Below are positions 31,069-39,421 of a stretch of 56,396 nt of DNA, one piece after another. Positions within the stretch are counted from its first letter, which is position 1; each line of letters begins with the position of its first letter. Source of the stretch: Candidatus Parcubacteria bacterium (lineage in GTDB: Bacteria > Patescibacteriota > Saccharimonadia > Saccharimonadales > Saccharimonadaceae); assembly GCA_023391075.1 (NCBI GenBank), contig JAEWBQ010000001.1, positions 1 to 56,396 of the forward strand, read 5' to 3'. The notes under the pieces are model-generated. The model was not told the origin of the DNA. It searched no databases and was given only the letters and a program-made list of their open reading frames with translations. The position numbers and the translations under genes were made by a program.

Positions 31069-31842
31069 ATGGGCACGAAACGATGGTCTCGCCGCCGCGT
31101 GGCGGGGCTTTTGATAATGATTGCGGTCATGGTCATTGGTGCGTTCACGGCGATCAACGCCCTGGCAACCAATCAGGCGCAGCATCAGGCGGCCGAGCAG
31201 CTGCTGTCGCAGGCGGCGCCGGCTAGCCCGAGTGCGTCGGCCTCGCCGTCGGCAACTCAGTCGCCATCGCCCGCTGCGGCGGCAACGGCATCGTCACCGG
31301 CGGCAGTGCACACCACTGCGCCGGCTCCGCCGCCAGCCATCGCCTATCCCATCACGGGATTTGCGTGGCCGGCGGCCAGCATGAACGTCAAGGTCGTCAC
31401 CATGGCCGAGAGGCTGTGGGTCGCTCAGGCGACGTCCGGGGTTGATCCGCCGCTCGACAAGAATGGCTTTGACCCAGTCGGTCATTGGCTGGAAGGCACG
31501 GGCGCCGGCCTGAATGGTCCGACGCCCGTGACTATCCTTGCTGCTCATACGTGCTATAGTGACGACGCATCGCTATGCAACGATGGCACGTTCCCGTTCC
31601 GCCAGCTTAGCTATGGCGGCTGGAAGGTGGGGCAGAGTGCCACGATCACCGATGCGCACGGCCAGTCGATTCCCTTGACCCTGGAAAAGTTCCAGGTCAT
31701 CGAGAAAACCGACCAGCTGCCAATCGTGCAGGACGGCCCCGGTGTTAACGCTGGATGTTACGTCCAGGTGTTTTCGTGCAATCTAAGCGATCCGCACGGG
31801 AAAATCACATTGGTGACGTTCAAGCGCAGCCAATGCGTGTGA
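31069..31842 (+). CDS. Sortase-like membrane-anchored protein (class E/F-like)
   Basis: 257 residues. Basic N-terminus and one transmembrane helix (about 11-32), then a Pro/Ala/Ser linker (about 50-92), then a beta-rich domain whose order fits actinobacterial-type sortases: VGHWLEGTGAG, PTPVTILAAHTC (candidate catalytic His160), a G-x-x-V/A-T-I-T-D-A-H-G strand, and CYVQVFSC (candidate catalytic Cys237), with a final strand KITLVTFKR. The usual Arg before the last strand is Lys or Gly; Arg253 lies after it. It could anchor the LPHTG protein of 3874. Start chosen at AAGGAG-TGCC-ATG, not at the ATG 33 nt upstream. A non-catalytic sortase relative is the main alternative. Confidence 0.6.
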   Translation: MGTKRWSRRRVAGLLIMIAVMVIGAFTAINALATNQAQHQAAEQLLSQAAPASPSASASPSATQSPSPAAAATASSPAAVHTTAPAPPPAIAYPITGFAWPAASMNVKVVTMAERLWVAQATSGVDPPLDKNGFDPVGHWLEGTGAGLNGPTPVTILAAHTCYSDDASLCNDGTFPFRQLSYGGWKVGQSATITDAHGQSIPLTLEKFQVIEKTDQLPIVQDGPGVNAGCYVQVFSCNLSDPHGKITLVTFKRSQCV

Positions 31843-31847
31843 AGACG

Positions 31848-31894
31848 ACAGCGGTCGCGACGAGGAAAATCCCTCGCTCGCGGCCGCTGTTTTC
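31848..31894 (+). terminator. Terminator of the sortase-like gene
   Basis: A long interrupted stem: ACAGCGG / CCGCTGT, CGCGA / TCGCG and CGAGG / CCTCG stacked on a 6-nt loop, followed by TTTTC. Confidence 0.75.
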
Positions 31895-31903
31895 ATTTGG
31901 CGA

Positions 31904-32980
31904 TTAGACGTTGAAGCGGAATTCCACGATGTCGCCGGGCTGCATGATGTAGTCTTTGCCCTCGGTGCGCATCTTGCCGGCCGATTTGGCGGCCGCTTCT
32001 GAGCCGGCGGCAATCAAATCATCGTAGTCGACGACTTGAGCGGCGATGAAGCCGCGTTCAAAATCAGAGTGGATGACACCTGCGGCCTGCGGGGCGGTCG
32101 CGCCTTGGCGGATGGTCCAAGCGCGGACTTCTTTTTGGCCGGCGGTCAGGTAGCTCTGGAGGCCGAGCGTCTCGTAGGCGGCATGAATCATCTGGCGCAG
32201 CCCGGTTTCCTGGACGCCGTAGCTTTCGAGCAGTTCTTTGGCATCGGTTTCACTGAGGCCTTTGATTTCTTCTTCTAATTTGGCGCACACAAAAATTGCT
32301 CGGGCCGGGGCAACGAGGGCCGCCAGGTCGGCCTGCTTGGCCTGGTCGGTTAGGCCGTCCTCGTCGACATTAAAGGCGTAAATGACCGGCTTGGCGGTCA
32401 GCAGGTGCAGGTCAGCGATCTTTTCGTCATCAAGCGATGGCAGGGCAGAGAGCGGCGTGCCGCTTTCCAGGTGGCGCTTGAGTGATTCCAGATAAGTTGC
32501 GGTGTCGCGTAGTGCCGGCTTCGCCTTGGCTTCTTTGAGGACTTTTGGTAGGCGGGTGTCGATGGTCTGGAGGTCGGCCAGGATAAGTTCGGTGTTGATG
32601 ATCTCGATGTCAGCCTTCGGATCGATCCGGTCAGCGACGTGAACAATATCGTTGTTCTCGAAGGCGCGGACAATGTGGATGATGGCGTCACACTGGCGGA
32701 TGTTGGCCAGGAACTTATTGCCAAGACCTTCACCCTGGCTGGCGCCGGCGACCAGACCGGCGATGTCGACGAAGGTGACGGTCGCGGGGATGATTTTTTC
32801 GGTCTGGTACAGTTCGCCCAGCTTTTGCAGGCGGTCATCTGGCACGGGCACGATGCCGGTATTCGGCTCGATCGTCGCGAACGGATAATTGGCCGCCAAA
32901 ATGTCGTTATTGGTTAGGGCGTTAAACAAGGTTGATTTGCCGACGTTTGGCAGGCCGACGATGCCGATAGATAAACTCAT
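31904..32980 (-). CDS. ychF: YchF/Ola1-type GTP/ATP-binding protein
   Basis: 358 residues. A ribosome- and stress-associated P-loop NTPase. Walker A GLPNVGKST at about 8-16, VDIAGLVAGAS (G3), FNVDEDG where NxxE replaces the GTP-specific NKxD and explains the ATP preference of the family, and a C-terminal TGS domain (VRAWTIRQGATAPQAAGVIHSDFERGF). TGG-TATGAT lies 6 nt before the ATG on the minus strand, so the mRNA is probably leaderless. Confidence 0.96.
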   Translation of the reverse strand: MSLSIGIVGLPNVGKSTLFNALTNNDILAANYPFATIEPNTGIVPVPDDRLQKLGELYQTEKIIPATVTFVDIAGLVAGASQGEGLGNKFLANIRQCDAIIHIVRAFENNDIVHVADRIDPKADIEIINTELILADLQTIDTRLPKVLKEAKAKPALRDTATYLESLKRHLESGTPLSALPSLDDEKIADLHLLTAKPVIYAFNVDEDGLTDQAKQADLAALVAPARAIFVCAKLEEEIKGLSETDAKELLESYGVQETGLRQMIHAAYETLGLQSYLTAGQKEVRAWTIRQGATAPQAAGVIHSDFERGFIAAQVVDYDDLIAAGSEAAAKSAGKMRTEGKDYIMQPGDIVEFRFNV

Positions 32981-32986
32981 TCAATT

Positions 32987-32995
32987 ATCATACCA
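32987..32995 (-). promoter_or_regulatory. Extended -10 of ychF
   Basis: TGG-TATGAT on the minus strand, 6 nt before the ATG. Confidence 0.6.
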
Positions 32996-33019
32996 TAACA
33001 GAGGTAGATTGGCGAATTC

Positions 33020-33724
33020 TTACTTGGAATTGAGCGGTTCGATGAAGTGCGCTAGATCACTGTGCGAGGAATTGACGTCGCGGCTGACCTCGTGGATGGC
33101 AAGCTGACCATCGGGGTAGGGGTGAAGGAGCTGGCTGAGGAGCTCCTGGTCGTCGATGGCCGGATCGAGCCAGAGCGATTCCTCATCACAGCTGAGTATG
33201 ACCGGCATGCGGTCGTGAATTTGCTGCATGTCGGAGTTGGCGGCCGTCGTGATGATCGAGTAAGTCTGTTGCTCGTCCCCTTGGGCGTCGTGCCAGGTGC
33301 CGTAGAGGCCAGCAAAGGAAAAGATGTCATCGGGTAGTTGCCCGGCGGTCGGGACGATGAGGAACGGGTGCTTGCCGTCAGTCTGTTGCTGCCATTCATA
33401 AAAGCCGGTCGAGGGGATAAGGGCACGGTGGAGGCGTGCGGCGGTTTTCCACATGGGTTTGTGGAAAATACCTTCGGCGCGTGCGTTAAAGGTTTTGTAC
33501 TTGAAGATATCCTTGGGGTCTTTCGCCCAGGGCGGCAGGTAGCCCCAGCGCATCAGCTGCAGGTGAGGCTGGCCATCGGCCTGGGTGATGACGGGTGCAT
33601 CCTGGCTGGGGGCGATGTTATAACGGTCGTTAATGTCAGCAAGAAGTTCGGCGGCGCTGGGGTCGGCGAGGTGATAGCGCGCCGCAAGGTGTTTGGAACG
33701 ATAGAGCGTGTAACGTCCACACAT
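33020..33724 (-). CDS. yedK: SRAP-domain abasic-site shield protein (YedK/HMCES)
   Basis: 234 residues. It forms a covalent thiazolidine link between Cys2 and abasic sites in ssDNA. MCGRYTLY gives Cys2 after Met removal. Asn in RYNIAPSQ, ARAEGIFHKPMW, the Glu of STGFYEW and the His of IHDRMPVIL complete the active site. TATAAT lies 6 nt before the ATG. For a protein whose Cys2 must be N-terminal, the leaderless start leaves no doubt about the correct start codon. Confidence 0.95.
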   Translation of the reverse strand: MCGRYTLYRSKHLAARYHLADPSAAELLADINDRYNIAPSQDAPVITQADGQPHLQLMRWGYLPPWAKDPKDIFKYKTFNARAEGIFHKPMWKTAARLHRALIPSTGFYEWQQQTDGKHPFLIVPTAGQLPDDIFSFAGLYGTWHDAQGDEQQTYSIITTAANSDMQQIHDRMPVILSCDEESLWLDPAIDDQELLSQLLHPYPDGQLAIHEVSRDVNSSHSDLAHFIEPLNSK

Positions 33725-33730
33725 ACTATT

Positions 33731-33736
33731 ATTATA
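33731..33736 (-). promoter_or_regulatory. -10 box of the SRAP gene
   Basis: TATAAT on the minus strand, 6 nt before the ATG. Confidence 0.65.
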
Positions 33737-33767
33737 CGCCGGTTTGGCGGGGGTGGGAAAAGGGGTA

Positions 33768-33796
33768 TTTACAAATTAAGTCAAAAATGGTATTAT
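33768..33796 (+). promoter_or_regulatory. Promoter of the CHATGS surface protein gene
   Basis: TTTACA (33768-33773), 17-nt spacer, extended -10 TGG-TATTAT (ending 33796). Leader of about 137 nt. Confidence 0.75.
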
Positions 33797-33806
33797 TGCG
33801 CTAGCG

Positions 33807-33823
33807 TGACACGTCTCGTGTCA
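33807..33823 (+). promoter_or_regulatory. 5'-end hairpin or operator of the CHATGS gene
   Basis: TGACACG-tct-CGTGTCA, a perfect 7-bp dyad starting about 4 nt after the predicted transcription start. Confidence 0.5.
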
Positions 33824-33939
33824 TCGTGTTCTGGATGTATTTGATTCGGAACTTAACAATCTGACTCATTTACTTTCAGAATTCGCCTATTGTTCCATTC
33901 CAGCGGCCCTCGTGACCGCACCTACAGAAAGGCACAAAC

Positions 33940-35229
33940 GTGTCGAATTACTCTCGTAAGTTCGCCAGCGCATTCATGGCCGCTGGTCTGGTTGCTGCCG
34001 CTCCGGTGGTCGGCTCGCTCACCCTGGCTCCTGCCGCGGAGGCGGCCGCGACCGCCGCTGTCGGCGTGAACTTCACCGGTACCGCATCCGCGGCGACGGC
34101 GACGTTCACCTCGGGCCTGCCGACCGACGCGGTGGTCTACATCCGGGTCGAGAAGCCCGGACCGAACGGCAGCGTCGTGGTCGTGTCGTCCACCCCGGTC
34201 ACCATCAAGGCCGGCAGCATGAGCAATCTGACCACGACCATCGCGCACGTCACGGTCCCGTACCTGGCCACGGCATCCGTCGTGGACGTGAACGGGAACA
34301 CGACGTTCTTCGGACCGGGCTCCATCTACACGAACACCACGCCCGATGTGCCAGAGGTGCCGGTGCAGATGACGCCGGCCCCAGTGCTGCCCGTCAGCGC
34401 CAACCTCTACACGGTGCCCAGCGTGACCGGGTACCACTACGAGGTGGGCGGCAAGGTCGTCCCCGACGGGAACTTCTACGTTCCCGTCGGCGGGGCAACC
34501 ATCATCGCCGTGTCGGACAATCCGACGAAGCTCCAGCTGGTCGGCAAGACCTCCTGGCAGCTGTCCTACGTGACGCCGCCGAAGCCCGATGAGGGCAGCA
34601 AGAAGGTCATGATCTGCCACGCCACGGGTTCCGACAAGAACCCGTACGTGGCGATCCCCGTCTCGGTGGCGTCCCTCAGGGACGGACACGGCCACGCCGG
34701 TCACGCCGACGACATCTGGCCCGAGTTCACGTACAAGGGCGGTGACGACTACCTCGTCACCGTCCCTGCCCAGAACTGGGACACGGGGAAGAAGATCTAC
34801 GAGGCCGGCTGTAAGGTCATGCCGACGCCGCCTTCGGGCGACCACGGCCATGACCACGGCGGCGACAAGGGTGACGATCACGGCAGTGATCACGGCGGAA
34901 CCACCGGTGGCAACACGGGCGGAACCTCGACGGGTGGCACGACCGGCAACACCGGTGGAACCACCACGTCCGGCTCCACGACGAACACCACGTCGTCGAG
35001 CTCGGTCGTGACGGTGCAGCGGCCCCAGGCTCCGGCTCCGGTTGCCAACCAGGCTCCGGTCGCCGCGCCGGCACCGGCCACCTCCAGTGGTCCGGTCGTC
35101 ATGCGGGCTGCCACCGCAGCTGACCCCACTGACGCGTCCAACCTGGGCGTGGCGGCTGGGATCGCGCTGGTGGCAGCGGGAGGGCTCGGGGCAGTCATGC
35201 TGTTCCGTCGTCCGAAGCACCAGGCCTAG
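33940..35229 (+). CDS. Exported surface protein with CHATGS motif and His/Gly-rich linker
   Basis: 429 residues, GTG start with AGAAAGG upstream. Signal peptide (about 1-36, ending AEAAA), a beta-rich domain, then MICHATGSDKNPYV with DGHGHAGHADDIWPEF about 25 residues later. This Cys/His motif recurs in many actinobacterial exported proteins and may bind metal. A His/Asp/Gly-rich stretch (DHGHDHGGDKGDDHGSDHGG), a Thr/Gly/Ser-rich linker, a hydrophobic C-terminal helix and a basic RRPKHQA tail follow. The end is built like a wall-sorting signal but has no LPxTG. Third codon positions are almost all G or C, more than in neighbours, which hints at acquisition from a high-GC (actinobacterial) source. 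Confidence 0.75.
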   Translation: MSNYSRKFASAFMAAGLVAAAPVVGSLTLAPAAEAAATAAVGVNFTGTASAATATFTSGLPTDAVVYIRVEKPGPNGSVVVVSSTPVTIKAGSMSNLTTTIAHVTVPYLATASVVDVNGNTTFFGPGSIYTNTTPDVPEVPVQMTPAPVLPVSANLYTVPSVTGYHYEVGGKVVPDGNFYVPVGGATIIAVSDNPTKLQLVGKTSWQLSYVTPPKPDEGSKKVMICHATGSDKNPYVAIPVSVASLRDGHGHAGHADDIWPEFTYKGGDDYLVTVPAQNWDTGKKIYEAGCKVMPTPPSGDHGHDHGGDKGDDHGSDHGGTTGGNTGGTSTGGTTGNTGGTTTSGSTTNTTSSSSVVTVQRPQAPAPVANQAPVAAPAPATSSGPVVMRAATAADPTDASNLGVAAGIALVAAGGLGAVMLFRRPKHQA

Positions 35230-35259
35230 GCCTGGCTGGAGTAGATGAGTCAACCGGTT

Positions 35260-35305
35260 GGCGCGAGATGATGAGGCTCCTTGTGGGCATACATCATCTC
35301 GCGCC
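35260..35305 (+). terminator. 14-bp hairpin after the CHATGS gene
   Basis: GGCGCGAGATGATG / CATCATCTCGCGCC, perfect, 18-nt loop, no T-run. A terminator of the GC-rich, T-less kind or an RNA end stabiliser. Confidence 0.6.
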
Positions 35306-35376
35306 GCCGGCACTCAACCTTATCGACAGTCCTGTGGAATGCATTCGTGCATGCTAAATGACTTTTGATAAATAAG

Positions 35377-35406
35377 TTGTCAGGGTGGGCGCAAGTGTAT
35401 TATGCT
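35377..35406 (+). promoter_or_regulatory. Promoter of the 35413-36004 gene pair
   Basis: TTGTCA (35377-35382), 18-nt spacer, TATGCT (35401-35406), 6 nt before the ATG. An overlapping TATTAT at 35398 is an alternative. Confidence 0.5.
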
Positions 35407-35412
35407 TGTGCT

Positions 35413-36003
35413 ATGAAGAAACAGGGTGCGGCATCGACACACACGGTACGTCGGTTGAGTCGTAAATGGGTACTGATCAGTGTCGCTATGATTGTTGTTG
35501 CCGCGTGTGCGGCGGCCGGGTATTGGTATTTTGCTCAGCAACGGGCGCAGGCTGCTCGGACGGCGCAGTTCAAGGCGGACGAACTAAAGCGCCTGCAGCA
35601 ACGTAGCTATTGGGGTGACCGGGATCTTGCGGTCGCCTATAGCCAGCTGTTAGGCGAGGGCAAGCCGGCCGATGCGTATAACGTTTATAAAGACGCGATC
35701 GCTGCCCAAACGGACAAGGCCAAAAAAATCAGCTTGTACACCCAGGCGGTTGAAATGGCAGTGCAGAAGCAGCAGCTCGATCAAGCGCTGCAGTACGCGC
35801 GTGGCCTGTCGGACTTCGACCCGAATTACCGCAACAGTATTAACGTGGCGGACATGTACAAACTCAAGAAAGACACGGTGAACGAGAAGCAATGGGTCAA
35901 AAAGGCACTTGATCAGCTCAATGCCCAACCGCACGATGCGCCCGACTATACGACGTTCGCCCCTGTCTATCAGGCGCGACTAGCTGATTTGGAGAAGCAA
36001 TAG
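35413..36003 (+). CDS. Membrane-anchored TPR-like protein
   Basis: 196 residues. A basic N-terminus and one transmembrane helix (about 24-44), then an extracytoplasmic all-helical domain with short repeating helix pairs (DLAVAYSQLLGEGKPADAY, KISLYTQAVEMAVQKQQLDQA, SINVADMYKLKKDTVNEKQW) like tetratricopeptide repeats. TPRs bind peptides and partner proteins. Its stop (TAG) is directly followed by the ATG of a large secreted protein, so the two should be made together and may interact. Confidence 0.72.
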   Translation: MKKQGAASTHTVRRLSRKWVLISVAMIVVAACAAAGYWYFAQQRAQAARTAQFKADELKRLQQRSYWGDRDLAVAYSQLLGEGKPADAYNVYKDAIAAQTDKAKKISLYTQAVEMAVQKQQLDQALQYARGLSDFDPNYRNSINVADMYKLKKDTVNEKQWVKKALDQLNAQPHDAPDYTTFAPVYQARLADLEKQ

Positions 36004-38307
36004 ATGAAGTGGCGACATATCGCGTTGAGCGTCACTATATTCGGAGCGTTCCTGACGATGGGGGCGTACTTCGCGCCATCGGCTGGGGCGATGGGCGTTT
36101 CTGATGCCCAGGCGTTTGCCAATACGTACTGTCCGAATTACACCTGGCCCGAACAAAAGATTGCCGACTATATGTGGACGACGAACCCAAAGGATGGCAG
36201 CAATAATTTTACGGTCATCGAGGGTCAGTCCCAGGTCGTGCCTGTCAACATTAACTACTACGTGACCTACTGTGCAAACTGGCCGCCCGGGTATTCGAAC
36301 GGCTCAAGTAAGCTCCAAGTAGTTGATGATAACGGCGTGAATCGCCTCAAGATATCACCGGCGTATTCGGTCGGGTACCCTAATAAGACCTCCCCTTACG
36401 GGCAGCGGCAAGCGTTTGGGCCATGGGTGCCGACTGGAGCAGGTCTCGACGTTTCCGGGTGGGGAACTGGCTCACACCACGTGTGTACGAAGTTTACGAC
36501 GTATACCAGCTGGATTGGTGCTAATCCAGAGGAATCGTGGCGCGCGTGTTTTGATGTGAACATCACGCGTGTCTATCCATGGAAGACGGCCGGTACGTCG
36601 CAAGTTGGCGTCGACCATACGCCGAACGTGCCGTCGTGGGACGGCCGGCCTGGGCAGACCGTCACCTGGAATCATGGCATCTGGAATACGACGCAGTACG
36701 GCACAAGTCAGATTACGGCTGCGGTGGGGCGGAGCGGGTTCCGTGCCTCGTCGGGTCTAAATGGTAATCAGTACCCTTGGTGGCCGGGTGCGCAGTTCAG
36801 CTTGGGACCGTGGGGAAATTATTGGTTCGGTAATAACACGGGCAACTACAACAACGGGTACTTTCGGTATGTCCTCAATCAAGAGGATGTCGGGGCAGGG
36901 TTTAACGGTAAACCAGCGATCTGTCAGTCGGCCAGTTGGGGGCCGAGCAGCCAGGGAGGGCCCTGGAAGAGCACGACTGCCGCCTGTGTGCGGGTACCGT
37001 ACAAATTCAATCTGACGACGCGTGTCGATATGAACAGTGACGTCACTGAGCCGGGGACGACGATCGCACCGATTAATCCGTACCTGACGAACGATGGTCC
37101 GACAAAGAGCTATGACGATACGGCATGGCAAGTATCGAAGTTTATCGTTGCTCCTGGTAAGCCGATTCCGAGCGCCAACGACAACAGCAGTGCGCCGTGT
37201 GCCTATTACGCGAACGGCTGTAAATCGATAAATACCGGGAACGGCACGTACGATCCGGGTGACTCGCTGGTGGGACAAATCGCGTCCTACGTGGTCGAGG
37301 ATGTGCCGATCGGTTCACGGATTTGCTTCGCATTATCGGTCAATAAATATGATCAGAATCAAAACGACGGTAAGAGCTGGCGACACGGCGCGCCCGCCTG
37401 TGTGATGGTGGGGAAGAAGCCAAAAGTACAGGTGCTAGGGGGCGACGTGGCCACGCGGGCGAATATCAATGTCGGTCTGACCCAAAAGACTACCGGCGTG
37501 TATGGCAGCTGGGTAGAGTACGGGGCATTTTCGGTCGGCGGCAACATCAATTTTGCCAGTGGCGCCGGCTTATCGGCGGCTACGGCGGCCCAGCCGAGTA
37601 ACGCCCAGCTGAGCTGGAGCAAGCTGACGTTCGCGAATGTCGATACCAACAAGAACCCGCGCTACGGCCAGTACACGACATCGGCCAGCGCGTTCAGGCA
37701 ATTGCCGGCCATCGCGCAGTACTTTGCCGCCATCAGTAATCAAGCGCCGTTTGCCGGGGACACGGCGAGCGCCAATGCATTCCAGACCGGTGGTCCGGTA
37801 CAGATCCGGACGGCGGGTGATATCACGCTGCACGCGAGTTCGCTGGGGCAGAATCAGTCGGTCGTGCTGGTATCGAGCGGCACAGTCACGATCGATGGCG
37901 ATCAGTCATATCAGGACGGACCGTTCACGAGCGTCGCGCAGTTGCCACAACTGGTGATTATCGCCAAGAACATCAACATCACTGCCGCGACGCATCAAGT
38001 CGATGCTTGGCTGATCGCGACCGATGCCACCAGCGCCAAGACGGGGATTATCAATACCTGTAGCGACGGACCGCAGAGCCTGACGGGCAACGACTGCAAG
38101 GATACACTGACAATTCATGGGCCGGTTGAAGCGCGGCAGCTGCTGCTGCGCCGGACGGCCGGCTCGGGTACGGGACAGCCAGCGTCGGGTGACCCGGCCG
38201 AGGTGATTGATCTACGTGCTGATGCGTACCTATGGGCCGCGCAAGTCGCGGCGGGCGCCGGCAAGGCGCAGACGGTGTATACCACTGAGTTGCCACCGCG
38301 ATTCTAA
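36004..38307 (+). CDS. Large secreted protein upstream of the pilus operon
   Basis: 767 residues. Signal peptide (MKWRHIALSVTIFGAFLTMG, cleavage likely near SAGA). The mature part has many Trp, Tyr, Gly and Asn and about 16 Cys, consistent with disulfide-stabilised beta domains. The last 280 residues (from about GGDVATRANINVG) look like a beta-helix or polymer-forming domain with short repeats (VVLVSSGTVTIDGD, LVIIAKNINITAA). The protein ends in TTELPPRF with no anchor. The position between a TPR anchor protein and pilM suggests an adhesin or pilus-associated surface factor. No family recognised with confidence. Confidence 0.7.
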   Translation: MKWRHIALSVTIFGAFLTMGAYFAPSAGAMGVSDAQAFANTYCPNYTWPEQKIADYMWTTNPKDGSNNFTVIEGQSQVVPVNINYYVTYCANWPPGYSNGSSKLQVVDDNGVNRLKISPAYSVGYPNKTSPYGQRQAFGPWVPTGAGLDVSGWGTGSHHVCTKFTTYTSWIGANPEESWRACFDVNITRVYPWKTAGTSQVGVDHTPNVPSWDGRPGQTVTWNHGIWNTTQYGTSQITAAVGRSGFRASSGLNGNQYPWWPGAQFSLGPWGNYWFGNNTGNYNNGYFRYVLNQEDVGAGFNGKPAICQSASWGPSSQGGPWKSTTAACVRVPYKFNLTTRVDMNSDVTEPGTTIAPINPYLTNDGPTKSYDDTAWQVSKFIVAPGKPIPSANDNSSAPCAYYANGCKSINTGNGTYDPGDSLVGQIASYVVEDVPIGSRICFALSVNKYDQNQNDGKSWRHGAPACVMVGKKPKVQVLGGDVATRANINVGLTQKTTGVYGSWVEYGAFSVGGNINFASGAGLSAATAAQPSNAQLSWSKLTFANVDTNKNPRYGQYTTSASAFRQLPAIAQYFAAISNQAPFAGDTASANAFQTGGPVQIRTAGDITLHASSLGQNQSVVLVSSGTVTIDGDQSYQDGPFTSVAQLPQLVIIAKNINITAATHQVDAWLIATDATSAKTGIINTCSDGPQSLTGNDCKDTLTIHGPVEARQLLLRRTAGSGTGQPASGDPAEVIDLRADAYLWAAQVAAGAGKAQTVYTTELPPRF

Positions 38308-38331
38308 TCAGATTTTCATAAAATAATAGGC

Positions 38332-38361
38332 TTGTCAGGCGCGATGACGCTTATGTATAAT
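38332..38361 (+). promoter_or_regulatory. Promoter of the pilMNO-BTC operon
   Basis: TTGTCA (38332-38337), 18-nt spacer, TATAAT (38356-38361), 10 nt before the pilM ATG. Leader of only a few nt. Confidence 0.7.
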
Positions 38362-38371
38362 AAGGGGCAAT

Positions 38372-39421
38372 ATGGCATTACTAAAAGGCGTGGGCGACTT
38401 TTTTGCACTAGACATCGGCACTAACGCGGTGCGGGTAGTGCAGCTGGCACCGACCGGCAATGATTCGTGGTCACTGGCACACTACGGGTACGCACCGGTC
38501 GATGTTAAAGTTGCGACCGCAAACTCCACCGAATCAGAGCGTCGCCTCGGCGAAATTATCATGACTGCCGTCGGGCAGAGTGGCATCAAAACCAAAAACG
38601 TCGTGATCGGGTTGCCGTCACAAAAGACCTTTACGACGGTCATTGACGTGCCGATTATGCCCGAAGCTGAGCTGAAGAGCACGATCAAATATCAGATCGA
38701 TCAGTACATTCCGATGGCAATCGATGAGGCTAAGGTTGACTGGGCGCTGCTCGGCCAGTCGCTGCACGATCCGAAGCAGCAAGAAGTCCTGCTGACGAGC
38801 ACGGCGAACAGCTACGCCGAAGAGCGGCTTGAATTCGTCGAGAGCCTTGGCCTGAACGTCATCGCCGCTGAACCGGATCCGATTGCTATGGCACGTTCAC
38901 TGCTGCCAGGTGGCATCGCCGATGCGCGTTTGATCATCGACGTCGGTGAATTGTCGACGAACCTCGTCGTAACATATAACGATGCACCACGACTCGTGCG
39001 CACGATTCCAACCGGTCTGTACTCGCTCGTCAAGGCGGCGGTCCAGAATCTGAACGTCCAAGAGGACCAGGCACGTCAGTTCATCCTGAAGTTTGGCCTG
39101 GCGCCGGATCGTCTCGAAGGCCAAGTCTTCCATGCGATCGAAAACGTCCTCGACGGCTTTGCAGCCGAATTGGTTAAATCGATCAAGTTCTTCCAGACCC
39201 GCTACGTCAGTACGCCGATCGGCGGCATCCTGCTGGCTGGGTACGCCAGCGCCGTGCCAAAGTTCGGTGATTACATCACCGCAAAGACGAATGTCCCGTC
39301 AGTTCAAGGTAATCCGTGGCAAAAGGTCCGCGTTGCACAGGCCGATCAGCAGCAGCTGACACCGATCGCCTCGGAATTTGCCGTCGCCGTCGGTCTGGCT
39401 CAGAGGAGCAATAAGTCATGA
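38372..39421 (+). CDS. pilM: Type IV pilus assembly protein PilM
   Basis: 349 residues. An actin-like cytoplasmic ATPase that binds the N-terminal tail of PilN and links it to the motor complex. FFALDIGTNAVRVVQL is the phosphate-1 loop and LIIDVGELSTNLVV the second; VIGLPSQKTFTTVIDVP and LLAGYASAVPKF are typical. First gene of pilM-N-O; its stop overlaps pilN by 4 nt. Confidence 0.95.
   Translation: MALLKGVGDFFALDIGTNAVRVVQLAPTGNDSWSLAHYGYAPVDVKVATANSTESERRLGEIIMTAVGQSGIKTKNVVIGLPSQKTFTTVIDVPIMPEAELKSTIKYQIDQYIPMAIDEAKVDWALLGQSLHDPKQQEVLLTSTANSYAEERLEFVESLGLNVIAAEPDPIAMARSLLPGGIADARLIIDVGELSTNLVVTYNDAPRLVRTIPTGLYSLVKAAVQNLNVQEDQARQFILKFGLAPDRLEGQVFHAIENVLDGFAAELVKSIKFFQTRYVSTPIGGILLAGYASAVPKFGDYITAKTNVPSVQGNPWQKVRVAQADQQQLTPIASEFAVAVGLAQRSNKS

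Noticed and set aside
31780..31842. Frameshift truncating the sortase-like protein
   Set aside because: A strong terminator begins 6 nt after the stop and no sortase-like strand continues in the other frames.
33940..35229. LPxTG anchoring of the CHATGS protein
   Set aside because: Hydrophobic helix and basic tail are present but no LPxTG-like pentapeptide precedes them.
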